From Petrosia ficiformis (lineage: Eukaryota; Porifera; Demospongiae; Haplosclerida; Petrosiidae), in assembly GCA_947044365.1 (NCBI GenBank), contig OX345636.1:2190001-2254000 (forward strand): a DNA stretch of 64,000 nucleotides, written 5' to 3'. The position numbers were made by a program, and so were the translations under genes. Positions 23,909 through 33,610 of this stretch are shown in pieces. Numbering within the stretch: the stretch's first letter is position 1; each line of letters opens with the position of its first letter. Under the pieces are notes generated by a model that searched no databases, was not told where the DNA came from, and saw only the letters and a list, made by a program, of their open reading frames with translations.

Positions 23909-24021
23909 CAGTGGATTCGACAGTCTCTCTGTATGCATATGCTGTAGTGATAAGTATCTATGAAGATTATCCACGATTTGCTAAAGTTGAAGATATTTAT
24001 GTTGCTGATGGAAAGAAGTAA
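23909..24021 (+). CDS. Candidate internal exon, unrecognised
   Basis: After a plausible acceptor (tttgtgttgcag) the plus strand reads about 36 codons without a stop. They include the segment SIYEDYPRFAKVEDIYVADG, and the frame stops after GKK (TAA). The residue composition looks protein-like, unlike the surrounding AT-rich noise. I cannot name a family and see no partner exons. It may be the remnant of a transposon-borne or domesticated gene. Confidence 0.3.
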
Positions 24022-24666
24022 AACTGTATGAAACTATTGCATATTGTACACACTTTCATGCTTATGAGGTGAAAAAACGTCTTCTTCCCAGATAGTCAAC
24101 ATCAGTGATTTAATTACTCCATATCCATTACTCATTAGACATATTAATCATTCAATCAAATATGTGGCTGTACTGAGACATCATATTTGTGTTGCATTTC
24201 TTAACATTACTTATTTATATCCCTTACTTATATGCCATATTTGTATACAATATTTTAAAGACTATCTTGTTTTCTCCTTTCTTCCTCTCCTTCTTTTTAA
24301 TTTCTCATCACTTTAACGCTTATGAAATTAAGCAAACTATATACTCAATAATTTATACTTTGTTGTGCTTAGATTCAAATTTCTTGCACTGTATTATTTT
24401 TTTTAACTCAACTTCAATTGTGAATAGTTTAAATATTAGGATAGGTGAAACTATCATTTAGCAACACTCCAAATAGCTTCTGCCAGCACCCTATCACACC
24501 CAGTGGGTGTGAACAGAACACCCCACTTTGCATTGCTGTGTCAGCACCTTATGTTTAACAGTGTGCATGTAAAAATAAATAATACTGTAAGGTTTCTCAT
24601 AACACAAAGTCAATTATACTGCTAGCTACTTTTATAGTTCAATAGAGTTAATAAAACGTACGACAC

Positions 24667-24990
24667 AGTTTGGTACAATTACCTATATCTAGCAAATGAA
24701 CTGGCAATTCCATTACCAATCTTGTCAGTAAGAAAACAGTACTTATTAACCAGCCTACGACATACTGTTGTATATTCTTCTGAAGTTGGGTATATGGTAT
24801 ACTGGAACATTTGAATTGCAAGTGATGATATTATTTTTCTCTGGCAGCTTTCAGTCACTATATTCTTACTGAGCAATTCAGTAGTAGCAGTAGAAAACTT
24901 TTCCAGCAAATGGAAATTCTTCAGCAATGTATTATGAGTGAATGACTGTGGATTACTGCTATAAGCTGGTGGACTACCGCAATAAGCTGG
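24667..24990 (-). pseudogene. Left-arm copy of a multi-exon gene fragment
   Basis: The minus frame (24927 to 24679) reads 82 codons without a stop, with the segment SLAIQMFQYTIYPTSEEYTT and NKYCFLTDKIGNG. It ends at ATATAG followed by gtaattg, a usable donor. It is the better-preserved version of the exon at 43010-43230. The following exons seen in the right arm (43252-43844) are missing here: the sequence jumps directly to DNA matching 44471 onward, so about 1.24 kb was lost at a 3-bp (TAC) microhomology. The gene cannot be complete in this arm. For family notes see the right-arm copy. Confidence 0.55.
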
Positions 24991-25309
24991 CCAGAGTTCA
25001 GGAGCAGTAATAGAAACAAGCTGAATTAATATTATGATTATAGTAAAGTCAGATATATCTGTGCTTTAAACAAAATTAATATTGAGTGTGTACTATCACA
25101 TTCAGATAGAACTGTTGAACTATGCTACTTAGAGTACACAACCCTACAAGTAGTAATTTTGTTGTCTGAACATTCATTTATGTAATATTATAGCAAATTG
25201 AATTAATTATTTTGTAGCCTTATATATATGACACTTTTAGTAAATAATGATTAGCTGTTCTGAAGTATGATTATGAACGAGCATTTGCCACAAATATATG
25301 TAGCGTCCC

Positions 25310-27135
25310 ACACTATTAGTTAAATGATTGTTCTATGTGCTCATTTAATAATAGTTATTATACTTAATTATTTTTCATTGCTGATTAATTTAGTGGGGGA
25401 AAGTTGGATACATTTATCATAGTGAGCATACATTACAAATAATAGAATTATTAAAATAACAGTTAGTACAGTTTCAACCAATGGAGGAAATTATAATTTC
25501 ATTGGTCGTGTAAGTTGTTATGGATATACAGGAATTTATAATCGAATAATTGTAACTTCAATTACCTTATCCTGTCTAATAGATGTACAAATAAATATTT
25601 CTAATTAAATCGTTGTAGGTTTCCAAATCTTTTTTATGCATCTAATATGAAGTATAAGGCTTGATAATTTGTACACATATCTTCTATGTACCTTATTAAT
25701 ATAATTAGTACAAAGTAGTTATGGATCAGATGTGTGTATCATATACAACAAACTAATTGATAAATCCTTCCAAATGCACTAACCAATACATTAATTTTGT
25801 TATTTTGACAAAATGTATTTTGCAGCCTTATATTACACTTTTATTAAATAATGCTTAATTCTGTTTACTATAATATTACATAAATGAATGTTGAGACAAT
25901 AAATACTTGTAGGGTTGTGTACTCTAGGTAACACAGTTAACCAGCAAAAATGATCTATCTATATGTGATAGCACACACTCAATATTTGTTTAAAACATAC
26001 TGGATTAGCAGTATGACAAGAATAATAAAAAAACATTTTCAATAAAAATGAAAGATGTAGGGATGTCAAAACCCAAAAAGCATGTGAGGTGGGACCCAAA
26101 ATTAAACTAAGCACTTCCATATAACCCTACATAAGCACAGCTCTTTGTATTTTGCATTATAGTGGTGTAAATACTTATGTAGGGTTATATGGAAGTGATT
26201 TTGGGTCCCACCTAACCTTGTTCACATGCTCTTTGGGTTTTGACATCTCTACATCTTCTTTCTTTTTTATTGGAAATTTTTTTTATTAATCTTGTTTCCA
26301 TTGTTTGTTTTTTTTTCTGAATGGTTTGAATACATCATATGAAATCATTCAATCACAAATTCATTAAAGTTTGTTCATCAATGAAAGTCAGTCTTTTGTA
26401 TAATTGTATATATCAATTATTTATGAATTGATTATCATTCTCTTTCACTTACAGATGATGTCTATTGTCTATTTCACTTACAGAACTGTCTGCAGTCCTA
26501 CAAGAAGTAGTGTCAGTCACTGTGCAATGCTTATCATAGTATATAACATTATTATACAATGGCTTTAATATTAATAAGTTATATATTCATTATTATAAGA
26601 ATGTATTTCCTCACACATTTTATTACTAATATTTACTATGCTTATGATTCCAATGCAACAAGCACTTTATCCTTTTCAGCTTCCATGTTCTCAGTTAAAT
26701 GGTTGTTCCATGTGCTCATTTAATAATAATTATTACTTAATCATTTTTCATTGCTGATTAATTTACTAGTGGGGGAAAGTTGGATACATTTATCATAGTG
26801 AGCATATATTACAAAAATAGAATTATTAAAGTAACAGATTTATTATTTAGTACAGTTTCAACCGATGGAGGAAATTATAATTTAATTGGTCGTGTAAGTT
26901 GTTATGGTTATAGATGAATTTATAATCGAATAATTGTAACTTCAATTACGTTATCCTGTCTAATAGATGTACAAATAAATATTTCTAATTAAATCATTGT
27001 AGGTTTCCAAACCTTTTTTATTCATCTAATATGAAGTATAAGGCTTGATAACTTGCACACATATCTTCTATGTACCTTACTAATATAATTAGTACAAAGT
27101 AGTTATGGCATTAGATGTGTGTATCATATACAAAT
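25310..27135. repeat. Direct duplication within the left arm
   Basis: A block of about 435 bp (from ttctatgtgctcatttaata to attagtacaaagtagttatg) is present at 25310-25745 and again at 26695-27135, in the same orientation with a few percent divergence. Related blocks also occur at 35100-35460 and 42050-42440 in the opposite orientation. There is no coding content. Confidence 0.75.
26016..26295. mobile_element. Hairpin MITE, second full-length copy
   Basis: The same fold-back structure as 392-699, with ends acaagaataataaaaa and its inverse. It is shortened by about 30 bp in the left arm. The following segment, to about 26690, matches 700-1075. Confidence 0.8.
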
Positions 27136-27781
27136 AATTAATTGATAAATCCTTGCAAGTCTGAAGTGTAGTGCACACACTAACTATGCACCACGAATAT
27201 GAAGTTTGACTGTTCTCTTTATACTAGTTCTTTCCTGTAGTCAGACAATATTTCCAATTCCATTAGAGAGTCTACTACTACACTCCAATTATGAATTAGT
27301 TAACTATGATGTATCAGTCACTTGGAGATGAAAAACTTGTTAGCCTTAAAATCTCAATAGATATCCGGAATGCAGCCTTTTTGCATAAATTGATTATGTG
27401 AGTTTTAAGAATCTATGAATGTACTATTGAATAGGACTGATATGTTTTCTAGCATTTTGATTTTGAGAATATAAATATAGATCTGCAAATAGCACCTTAA
27501 AACACCTTATGAGTTACGTGTGATTTTAGACCATTTTAAAACAGTGCATTTACAACTGCATTATATATCAGGTGTGATGGCATGTGACTCTTGGTGTTGA
27601 CAAGTTATCTACATGTTTACTACATATGTGAAAAGTTGGTAAATAGTTCTCAGGTGAGTCAGATTTGTTGGATTTAGTAACCTTTAAACAACAGTGGTAA
27701 TTACTTGGTCATAAAGCATTCCTTACCTCAGCAATACAATTGCAATGTGTAATCACTACAAAATAAACTGTATAGCTATAC

Positions 27782-27836
<55 letters not shown>

Positions 27837-27850
27837 ATATATGTAAATTA
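27136..27850. other. Non-coding duplicated segment
   Basis: Positions 27340-27700 match 41290-41620 in inverted orientation and 51290-51620 in direct orientation. It ends in an (AT)n tract (27787-27843). No gene is seen. Confidence 0.55.
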
Positions 27851-27852
27851 TA

Positions 27853-27966
27853 TAGTATGCTAATAGGTCCTATATACAAAATATAGGACCCGAGTTTTGT
27901 GTCCGAGGATGTGATATAGCCCGAGCCTGCGAGGGCTATATCACACCCGAGGACACAAAACACGCC
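27853..27966. repeat. Long palindrome family, copy F (best preserved)
   Basis: This starts with tagtatgctaataggtcc. The stem ttttgtgtccgaggatgtga pairs with the reverse strand up to gaggacacaaaa, around the loop gagcctgcga. A second, unrelated hairpin follows at about 28034-28066 (ccgggtggtatat / atatacaacccgg). Confidence 0.8.
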
Positions 27967-28066
27967 CCATACATATATATGTGATCATGGATGTGAGTAT
28001 ATCAGTAATATACACTTGCGGTTATCGAACCGGGTGGTATATCACGTATATACAACCCGGCGGCTC

Positions 28067-28991
28067 TATATACATCTTTGTACATGATAAAAACAAACAC
28101 ATGACAAAACATTTGCACACAAAAAGTATGCACATATAATTATGAATAAGAAAAATCAAAAGAGCCAGATCTATGCTAGTTAAAGTCCTCAACCAAATCA
28201 TAATTTGTTTATAGAGATATAACTTAATATAAATGTAGAGACTATCATAATTTCCAAAAAGGTTTCAATGATGGATTAAATAATTATCATTTGATCAAGT
28301 GATAAATCATATTGAAATTATTATAGAGGTATTAAATTATTCCCATAATTATTATCCTTGCAAATACCATATTATTGTTTATAGTTATTTATCATAGCAT
28401 TACATTTTGCCATGGCAATGTGTTGTATTGTAAACATGATATGCTTCCTTCAATGTTATCAGAAGCTCGGTAATGTGAGGATAGGATCTGATTCTATCTT
28501 TGTGACAGTTGTGTTGTGTTTGACCCATCATTTTTCAGAATTTTATCACAACTCAATGGATGCAGTGCAAACGTTTGTGCCTTTATGTAAAACCTATATA
28601 CCTTATAAACAGTATCATTCTAGTACAACAAAAATGTACAATCAATATATCTAATTTCAGCAGTTTTCGAAATCGCCCAGAGAGACAGACTATGCCACAA
28701 ACAGCTTCCCGCACTACTATAGTAAATTTTTATTCAAAAGAGGGAACATTCTGTGGATGCTAGTAGTAAAATCACACGTCTATTTTGCTACAAATCTAAT
28801 TCATGTGCTATTGAATTTGACAGGGAGAATTATACTCTAATAATAAACAAAATTTGAAATATTTGCACATCAGTAATCAAGTCATAATTAGTTCAAACAC
28901 ATTTTTCATTCATAATAATTTATAATGAGGGTTAATTATGTCATTTAAAGTTGACCAATCAATTTACTAAACAATGGAAACAAGAAACATT
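28067..28991. other. Left-arm segment, no gene
   Basis: Duplicated DNA (about 28380-28990 matches 39290-39840 inverted, and partly 49090-49230). The frame at 28412-28654 is present in all copies but is short and has no recognised similarity. Its conservation follows from the duplication. Confidence 0.5.
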
Positions 28992-31900
28992 ATTTTTTCT
29001 CTTAGGGGCATTTTATATATACAAAATAAAATAATAAATAATAATAATAAAGTAAGGTTTAGTCAAAGGGTGAATCCCACAATGGATTAGATGGCTGACG
29101 AGAAAAATAGTGTAAAATCATTTTAGCATTATAGCTCCATAATTTGACAGAGAGTTGTTGAATTAAATTCTTGTCAGCCAATTTCAAAGGTAGACCATTG
29201 TGTACTATAGTTCTAGCCGCTATTTGAGATAGCATTTTTCTTGCAAATGGTGTCCAAAGGCCTAGTGTTTCAACTGCTAAAGGAACAAATTCTCCACCTG
29301 CTTTCTCAACTGTATTGGCATATTTACTGTCCTTACTTTGTTCACCTTGCAAACCCGCTACACCAGCTGAAATTGATGATAAATTGATAATGCCAGGTTG
29401 TAGTGAATTGCGAACAGTGAGATCAAAGTAGGTGGGTTTGCCATTGAGAAAATCGGGATGAAATATATCACCAGGTCGATCTTGTGATGCTCCTGATAAT
29501 CTTTGTTCTCTTCGTACTAAAGGCCCATCTTGATGAAGTGAATGGTAAACAATATCACATAAACTCTCATGCCGACGTATTCGTAATGGGTTATGGCCAC
29601 ATCCCAATAGGTGGTCACCATTATGATCTTTGACTGAGCCACAGAAACAAAGTGAAGGTGGACTAGAAGGGAAACAATGAATACCCAACCATATTCTTAA
29701 AGCTATCACAAATTCATTTGGGTGGATGGAGAGTCCAAGGGAGGAAATCGGTGGAGCTCTTAGCCAAGCACTTGTATCATTGCTACTAGACAGTGTCCTC
29801 AATCTAGTTTTCCCATATAAATCAATGTTGGAGAGTAATTCATTGAATAAAGACTGATCGAGTGTAACTTGTATATTGTGCTGAGAATTTAATGAAATAT
29901 CTTCCCCAAAATCTACTAACAGATCAGACAATGTTGCCTTACTCACTTCTTCTCCATAGAAAAGGAGATGGTCTACATTTTCAATTGAGGAGGAGTTGTC
30001 CAAAAGTACATGGGCTAACTGCTTTGATTGATTGACACTGGCAATGAAGGCAGCAGAACTGGATCTAACTGCTTCCCTAACGCCAAGGCCACCTAACCTA
30101 AAGGGCAAGGATACTTGTAACCAAGCATGATCGGGTATAGACGTATGTATAATTTGCAAAAAAGTAGACCGGAGACCAATGTCAAATTTAAGTAGTTGGT
30201 CATAAATAACATCCTTGGGAACTGTTCTAAGGAGATGATTTATTTTACAAATACCTAGACAGCTCCTTAGGAGATGAAGCTCAACTTGTGGATCTTCCAT
30301 TTCCAGGGTCTTAAGTTGGATATCTAGTGCATCATCTACAGTTTTATTTACATTTTGTTGGAAAAATTCTTCAGATCCCCATAGAGGAGAACCTAATAGG
30401 CAAACACCCTCCTTGAGTCTGATAACATCTAAGGGAAACTCCGGGAATAAGGCATCTCCAGATGGCCAATATATTTCACATTTATTAATGTTAAGATAGA
30501 GACCATACTGGGGACTAATTTCATTAAATTGATGTAACATATTGGAAACCTCTGAGCGTGTGCCAACAATAGCACCATCATCTAGGTACCAAATTTGAGA
30601 AATACTAGGGGATTGATCAATGGCGTCAAGACAATCATTCAAAACAAGTGAAAAAAGGAGGGGACCTAAGGGATCTCCCTGTTGTACACCAGTTGATGAC
30701 AGGATCCTATGGCTTCCAAATCTAAGTTCTGCAGGCTGGTAATAACAGTATTGCACCCAACCAAATAGTTCTGGAAATTGTGTAGCAATACGTGTAAGAA
30801 ACCTTTGCCTCTGGCACTCATTGAAGGCATTTCTGAAATCAACTTTAAGAATACACATATTATCAACATCCCGAAAATGATTAATGAGGTACCTTGTGGT
30901 GTGAATAGCGGCTTCGAGACCACCTTTAATTCCAACTCCTACTTGGTTATATGGTAAAAATGTTTCAGGTAATTTAGAACGTACAGCATTGCAGCAGAGG
31001 CGACTAACCAATCGTCTAAGTGTTTCACCCACAGCAATTGGACGGTAGCTATTACTATCTTTCTTCTGTAAAGCCATAAGGGGAGCTCCACAAAGCCATG
31101 GTGCTAATAATGGAGGTGCTTTGCCTGAAAGTAACAGATTCATCCATCTTGTGAGTTCAATCAGACATTCTTGTGCTGCTGGTGAAACACAACCACAGAT
31201 AATATCGTAAAGATGTTGTGCACGCAATTGTGAGCCGCCTGGACTCGAACTCTTAGGAAAACTTTGCAAGGAAGATAGAACTTGATCACAATCGAGTACC
31301 AATGACGATGGAATAGAGGGATTAAAATCCAATGGTTCTGATTGAGGGTGACGATTGGATAGATCGTTCAATGCTGAGAGATCTGCAGATGAAGCAATTG
31401 CAGTGGATTTCAATAATTTAATTGCCTTGCCATAATGCCCTTCCCTAGCTTTATAAAGGGCTTTCTTGACATTATTTGAGAATGGAATATCCGTGGATTC
31501 TTGGTGGCTACCTTTGGGATGGTGACTACCTTCAGCGATGACATCATACCATAAGTTAGCAATTTCACCTGCCGACCACTGTTGTAGACGTTTAGTGATG
31601 AGTGACGAGACAATAAAACGACGACGTTTCCCACCTTTACGAGGGGAACGTAAGGTACTTTTAGCAAAGAGTAAAAGCCGAACACCTCCCCATAAATTAT
31701 TCATATTAGCATTTCTCAGTTCTTTGAGAAATAATTCTGCAACCAATGGGCGGCAGCTTTGAGGAATATGAGTCACCGTGGCGGTACGAGTGACAAGACA
31801 GCTGTTAAGTATAGCATGGACACAATCAGCCTCGTAAGGAAGAAATTGTGAAGTCAAATATTGTTTACTAACAGCTTCCAAAGCTATGTCTAGAAGGTTA

Positions 31901-32475
31901 TCAGTGGATGGAGGTAGAGTGAAGGAAGAAATCTGAGATTCAGAGTCTAAAGGATAACAACTCTTTAAGTGAGAGGGATCTTTTTCACACTTAGAAGAAT
32001 CATCATCACTACTATTAGAGTTATTACTATTGGAGTTACTACTGGAAATAGGCAGTTCATGCATCAATATTGCCGAAGGGTGGCAGAGATGACCACCACA
32101 ACGTCGACCTGAACCAACGGACCGTCTACAACCACTACGATACCATCGCTTATCATAACAAAACTTGCATTTATTACAGATCAACCTATTATGAGCCTCC
32201 AGGAAAGAAGTTTCAGGCCAACAATTGCGAGCAATATGAAAGTTATTGATGTGGCCCCAAATCGAAGTCAAACGAAACGAAATATCACACAATGGACAAA
32301 TTAGAGTTTCTCTAGAGTTAGAAGATTCCTTAGAGTTAGGAAGAATCACAATATCTTCAATGATCTCCGAACAACAACCATCAGAATCAGGATCAGGGTC
32401 AAGTGTAATGGCGGCCATTTTTTTATTAATTTTTTTTTATTTTTTATTTTTTATTTTTTTTATTTTATTTACATT
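28992..32475 (-). mobile_element. Intact non-LTR retrotransposon, RLE-type
   Basis: This insertion of 3484 bp is flanked by the 5-bp duplication acatt (28987-28991 and 32471-32475). The unoccupied site is preserved in the right arm near 39275 (gaaacatttggtagg in reverse complement), which defines both ends. Read on the minus strand it has a short A-rich 5' leader (about 55 bp), one ORF (32418-29059) and a short 3' UTR that is rich in TTA repeats and ends cctaagagaaaaaat. There is no LTR, no long poly-A and no apurinic endonuclease domain. It is placed among the RLE-bearing lineages (R2/NeSL/Hero-like grade) by its domains. Confidence 0.9.
29059..32418 (-). CDS. Zinc-finger / reverse transcriptase / RLE polyprotein
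   Basis: A single 1119-residue ORF without interruption. From N to C: a C2H2 zinc finger (C41, C44, H56, H61) and a Cys/His-rich segment (residues 81-112), followed by a Ser/Asn-rich linker. The reverse transcriptase spans about 435-660, with SYRPIAVGETLRRL, ILKVDFRNAFN (catalytic Asp 527), STGVQQGDPLGPLLFSL and the active-site YLDD (611-614). A C-terminal Cys/His knuckle (CFCG ... DHLLGC, 924-940, with RRH 948-950) precedes the restriction-like endonuclease core (RPGDI 981-985, FDLTV 998-1002). Known for the family: such proteins nick a target and prime cDNA synthesis on it. The RT replaces Tyr-x-Asp-Asp with YLDD followed by GAIVG. The start was chosen at the first Met after the A-rich leader, in the sequence ATGGCGGCC. 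With no stops or frameshifts, the copy is probably young and possibly still active. Confidence 0.92.
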   Translation of the reverse strand: MAAITLDPDPDSDGCCSEIIEDIVILPNSKESSNSRETLICPLCDISFRLTSIWGHINNFHIARNCWPETSFLEAHNRLICNKCKFCYDKRWYRSGCRRSVGSGRRCGGHLCHPSAILMHELPISSSNSNSNNSNSSDDDSSKCEKDPSHLKSCYPLDSESQISSFTLPPSTDNLLDIALEAVSKQYLTSQFLPYEADCVHAILNSCLVTRTATVTHIPQSCRPLVAELFLKELRNANMNNLWGGVRLLLFAKSTLRSPRKGGKRRRFIVSSLITKRLQQWSAGEIANLWYDVIAEGSHHPKGSHQESTDIPFSNNVKKALYKAREGHYGKAIKLLKSTAIASSADLSALNDLSNRHPQSEPLDFNPSIPSSLVLDCDQVLSSLQSFPKSSSPGGSQLRAQHLYDIICGCVSPAAQECLIELTRWMNLLLSGKAPPLLAPWLCGAPLMALQKKDSNSYRPIAVGETLRRLVSRLCCNAVRSKLPETFLPYNQVGVGIKGGLEAAIHTTRYLINHFRDVDNMCILKVDFRNAFNECQRQRFLTRIATQFPELFGWVQYCYYQPAELRFGSHRILSSTGVQQGDPLGPLLFSLVLNDCLDAIDQSPSISQIWYLDDGAIVGTRSEVSNMLHQFNEISPQYGLYLNINKCEIYWPSGDALFPEFPLDVIRLKEGVCLLGSPLWGSEEFFQQNVNKTVDDALDIQLKTLEMEDPQVELHLLRSCLGICKINHLLRTVPKDVIYDQLLKFDIGLRSTFLQIIHTSIPDHAWLQVSLPFRLGGLGVREAVRSSSAAFIASVNQSKQLAHVLLDNSSSIENVDHLLFYGEEVSKATLSDLLVDFGEDISLNSQHNIQVTLDQSLFNELLSNIDLYGKTRLRTLSSSNDTSAWLRAPPISSLGLSIHPNEFVIALRIWLGIHCFPSSPPSLCFCGSVKDHNGDHLLGCGHNPLRIRRHESLCDIVYHSLHQDGPLVRREQRLSGASQDRPGDIFHPDFLNGKPTYFDLTVRNSLQPGIINLSSISAGVAGLQGEQSKDSKYANTVEKAGGEFVPLAVETLGLWTPFARKMLSQIAARTIVHNGLPLKLADKNLIQQLSVKLWSYNAKMILHYFSRQPSNPLWDSPFD

Positions 32476-33300
32476 TGGTAGGATATATAAAAATTACAAT
32501 AATATAATAAACTTATATTCCTACTAAAATTATCATGTACACTGCAACTAAATTGTGTTTCTAGGTGGACCATCCATTGATCATCCTGGATATCTCTAGC
32601 TTTAAAGTTAATCGAATTGTTGTTTTTAAATTCAATGCAGATATTCTCATTAATTATGTATACTTGTATAATGATTGAAATAAATGTACATGAATGGTGA
32701 TTGAACAATGTTTTTTCATGTTTGTTTTTATCATGCACAAATATATATATATAGCTATACAGTTTAGTTTGTAGTGATTACATATCGCAGTTATATGTCA
32801 ATCCCATGTATGTGATCTTTAATCAAACATTCTCATTATCAGATTAATTTTGAAGTGTATTATTGCTTTGTTTCCCTCAAAAAAGATAATCATATGTTTA
32901 TAGTTTTGTATGGTATTACAGGTATGTTAGGTACATAGTTATATATATATTATATACTCTGTTCATTATTAATAGTTATTATTAGTATAATAAATGGACC
33001 CAATTGGTATAGTGCATTAGAGTGCTTTGCTATTTTTGGATATAATGTTTGTAACATAATAATTATTGCTTTTGTTGCTACATCACTGTAAAATTTAACG
33101 GGTTATATTAATCCTGTTTACAATATTAATTATATGCTTCTGAGGCTATATATATCATTATTGACAAGTACATGTCATGGTAAAGAATGAAAAATGCCAT
33201 AGTAATTTTGAAGGACCAAATATTAAGTAAATATATGTGTGCATACAATAGTAACAATTATTTTAAGAATAAGTAACATCTGTTGCTTTCACTGGTGTTA
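32476..33300. other. Left-arm segment after the retrotransposon
   Basis: This matches 38500-39255 inverted. Positions 32795-33240 also recur directly at 34140-34740. No gene is seen. Confidence 0.6.
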
Positions 33301-33314
33301 GAATGAATAATTTT

Positions 33315-33610
33315 AATTATATAGTATTGTTTTAGTTAACTATAACTATATCTAAAACCCTTTTCAGTTAGGCATTTTGACTTATAGCTAGTGAAACTAT
33401 GACTAAACTACAGGTCTACAGCAATACCTATAACCAACTAAAATGAAAATTAGTTGGCAATTTTACTAAACTAAAACCATTTTATTAGGCCTAATAATTA
33501 TTATCTTAGTGAATTAAACTAAAACTAAACTCAACTTGTGATAAACTAGTCATATTATAATTATAACTAAAAGTGGTCACTAATACTAAACTAAAACAAC
33601 ACTAATTTTA
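33315..33610. repeat. Degenerate ACTAAAA-type repeat, left arm
   Basis: Short motifs of the form agttaactataactaaaac are repeated with variation. The same tract is inverted at 38285-38510, where it forms the inner edge of the inverted duplication. Confidence 0.7.

Larger units (their letters stand above)
24600..33610. repeat. Left arm of a large mosaic inverted duplication
   Basis: Blocks in this arm recur in reverse order and orientation at about 38280-44540. Examples are the 24679-24927 coding block (against 43010-43230), 25170-25740 (against 42180-42600), 28400-28990 (against 39290-39830), 32476-32800 (against 38930-39255) and 33320-33600 (against 38290-38500). The arm is interrupted by a retrotransposon (28992-32475) and a MITE-bearing segment (26016-26690). 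It also contains its own internal repeats: 25310-25745 recurs directly at 26695-27135, and 25080-25200 recurs inverted at 25860-25990. Confidence 0.8.

Noticed and set aside
28412..28654. 80-codon plus frame seen in more than one copy
   Set aside because: Its repetition comes from the segmental duplication. It is interrupted or shortened in the other copies and has no recognisable motif.
30666..31762. Additional frames overlapping the retrotransposon ORF
   Set aside because: They are shadows of the 1119-residue frame in other phases.
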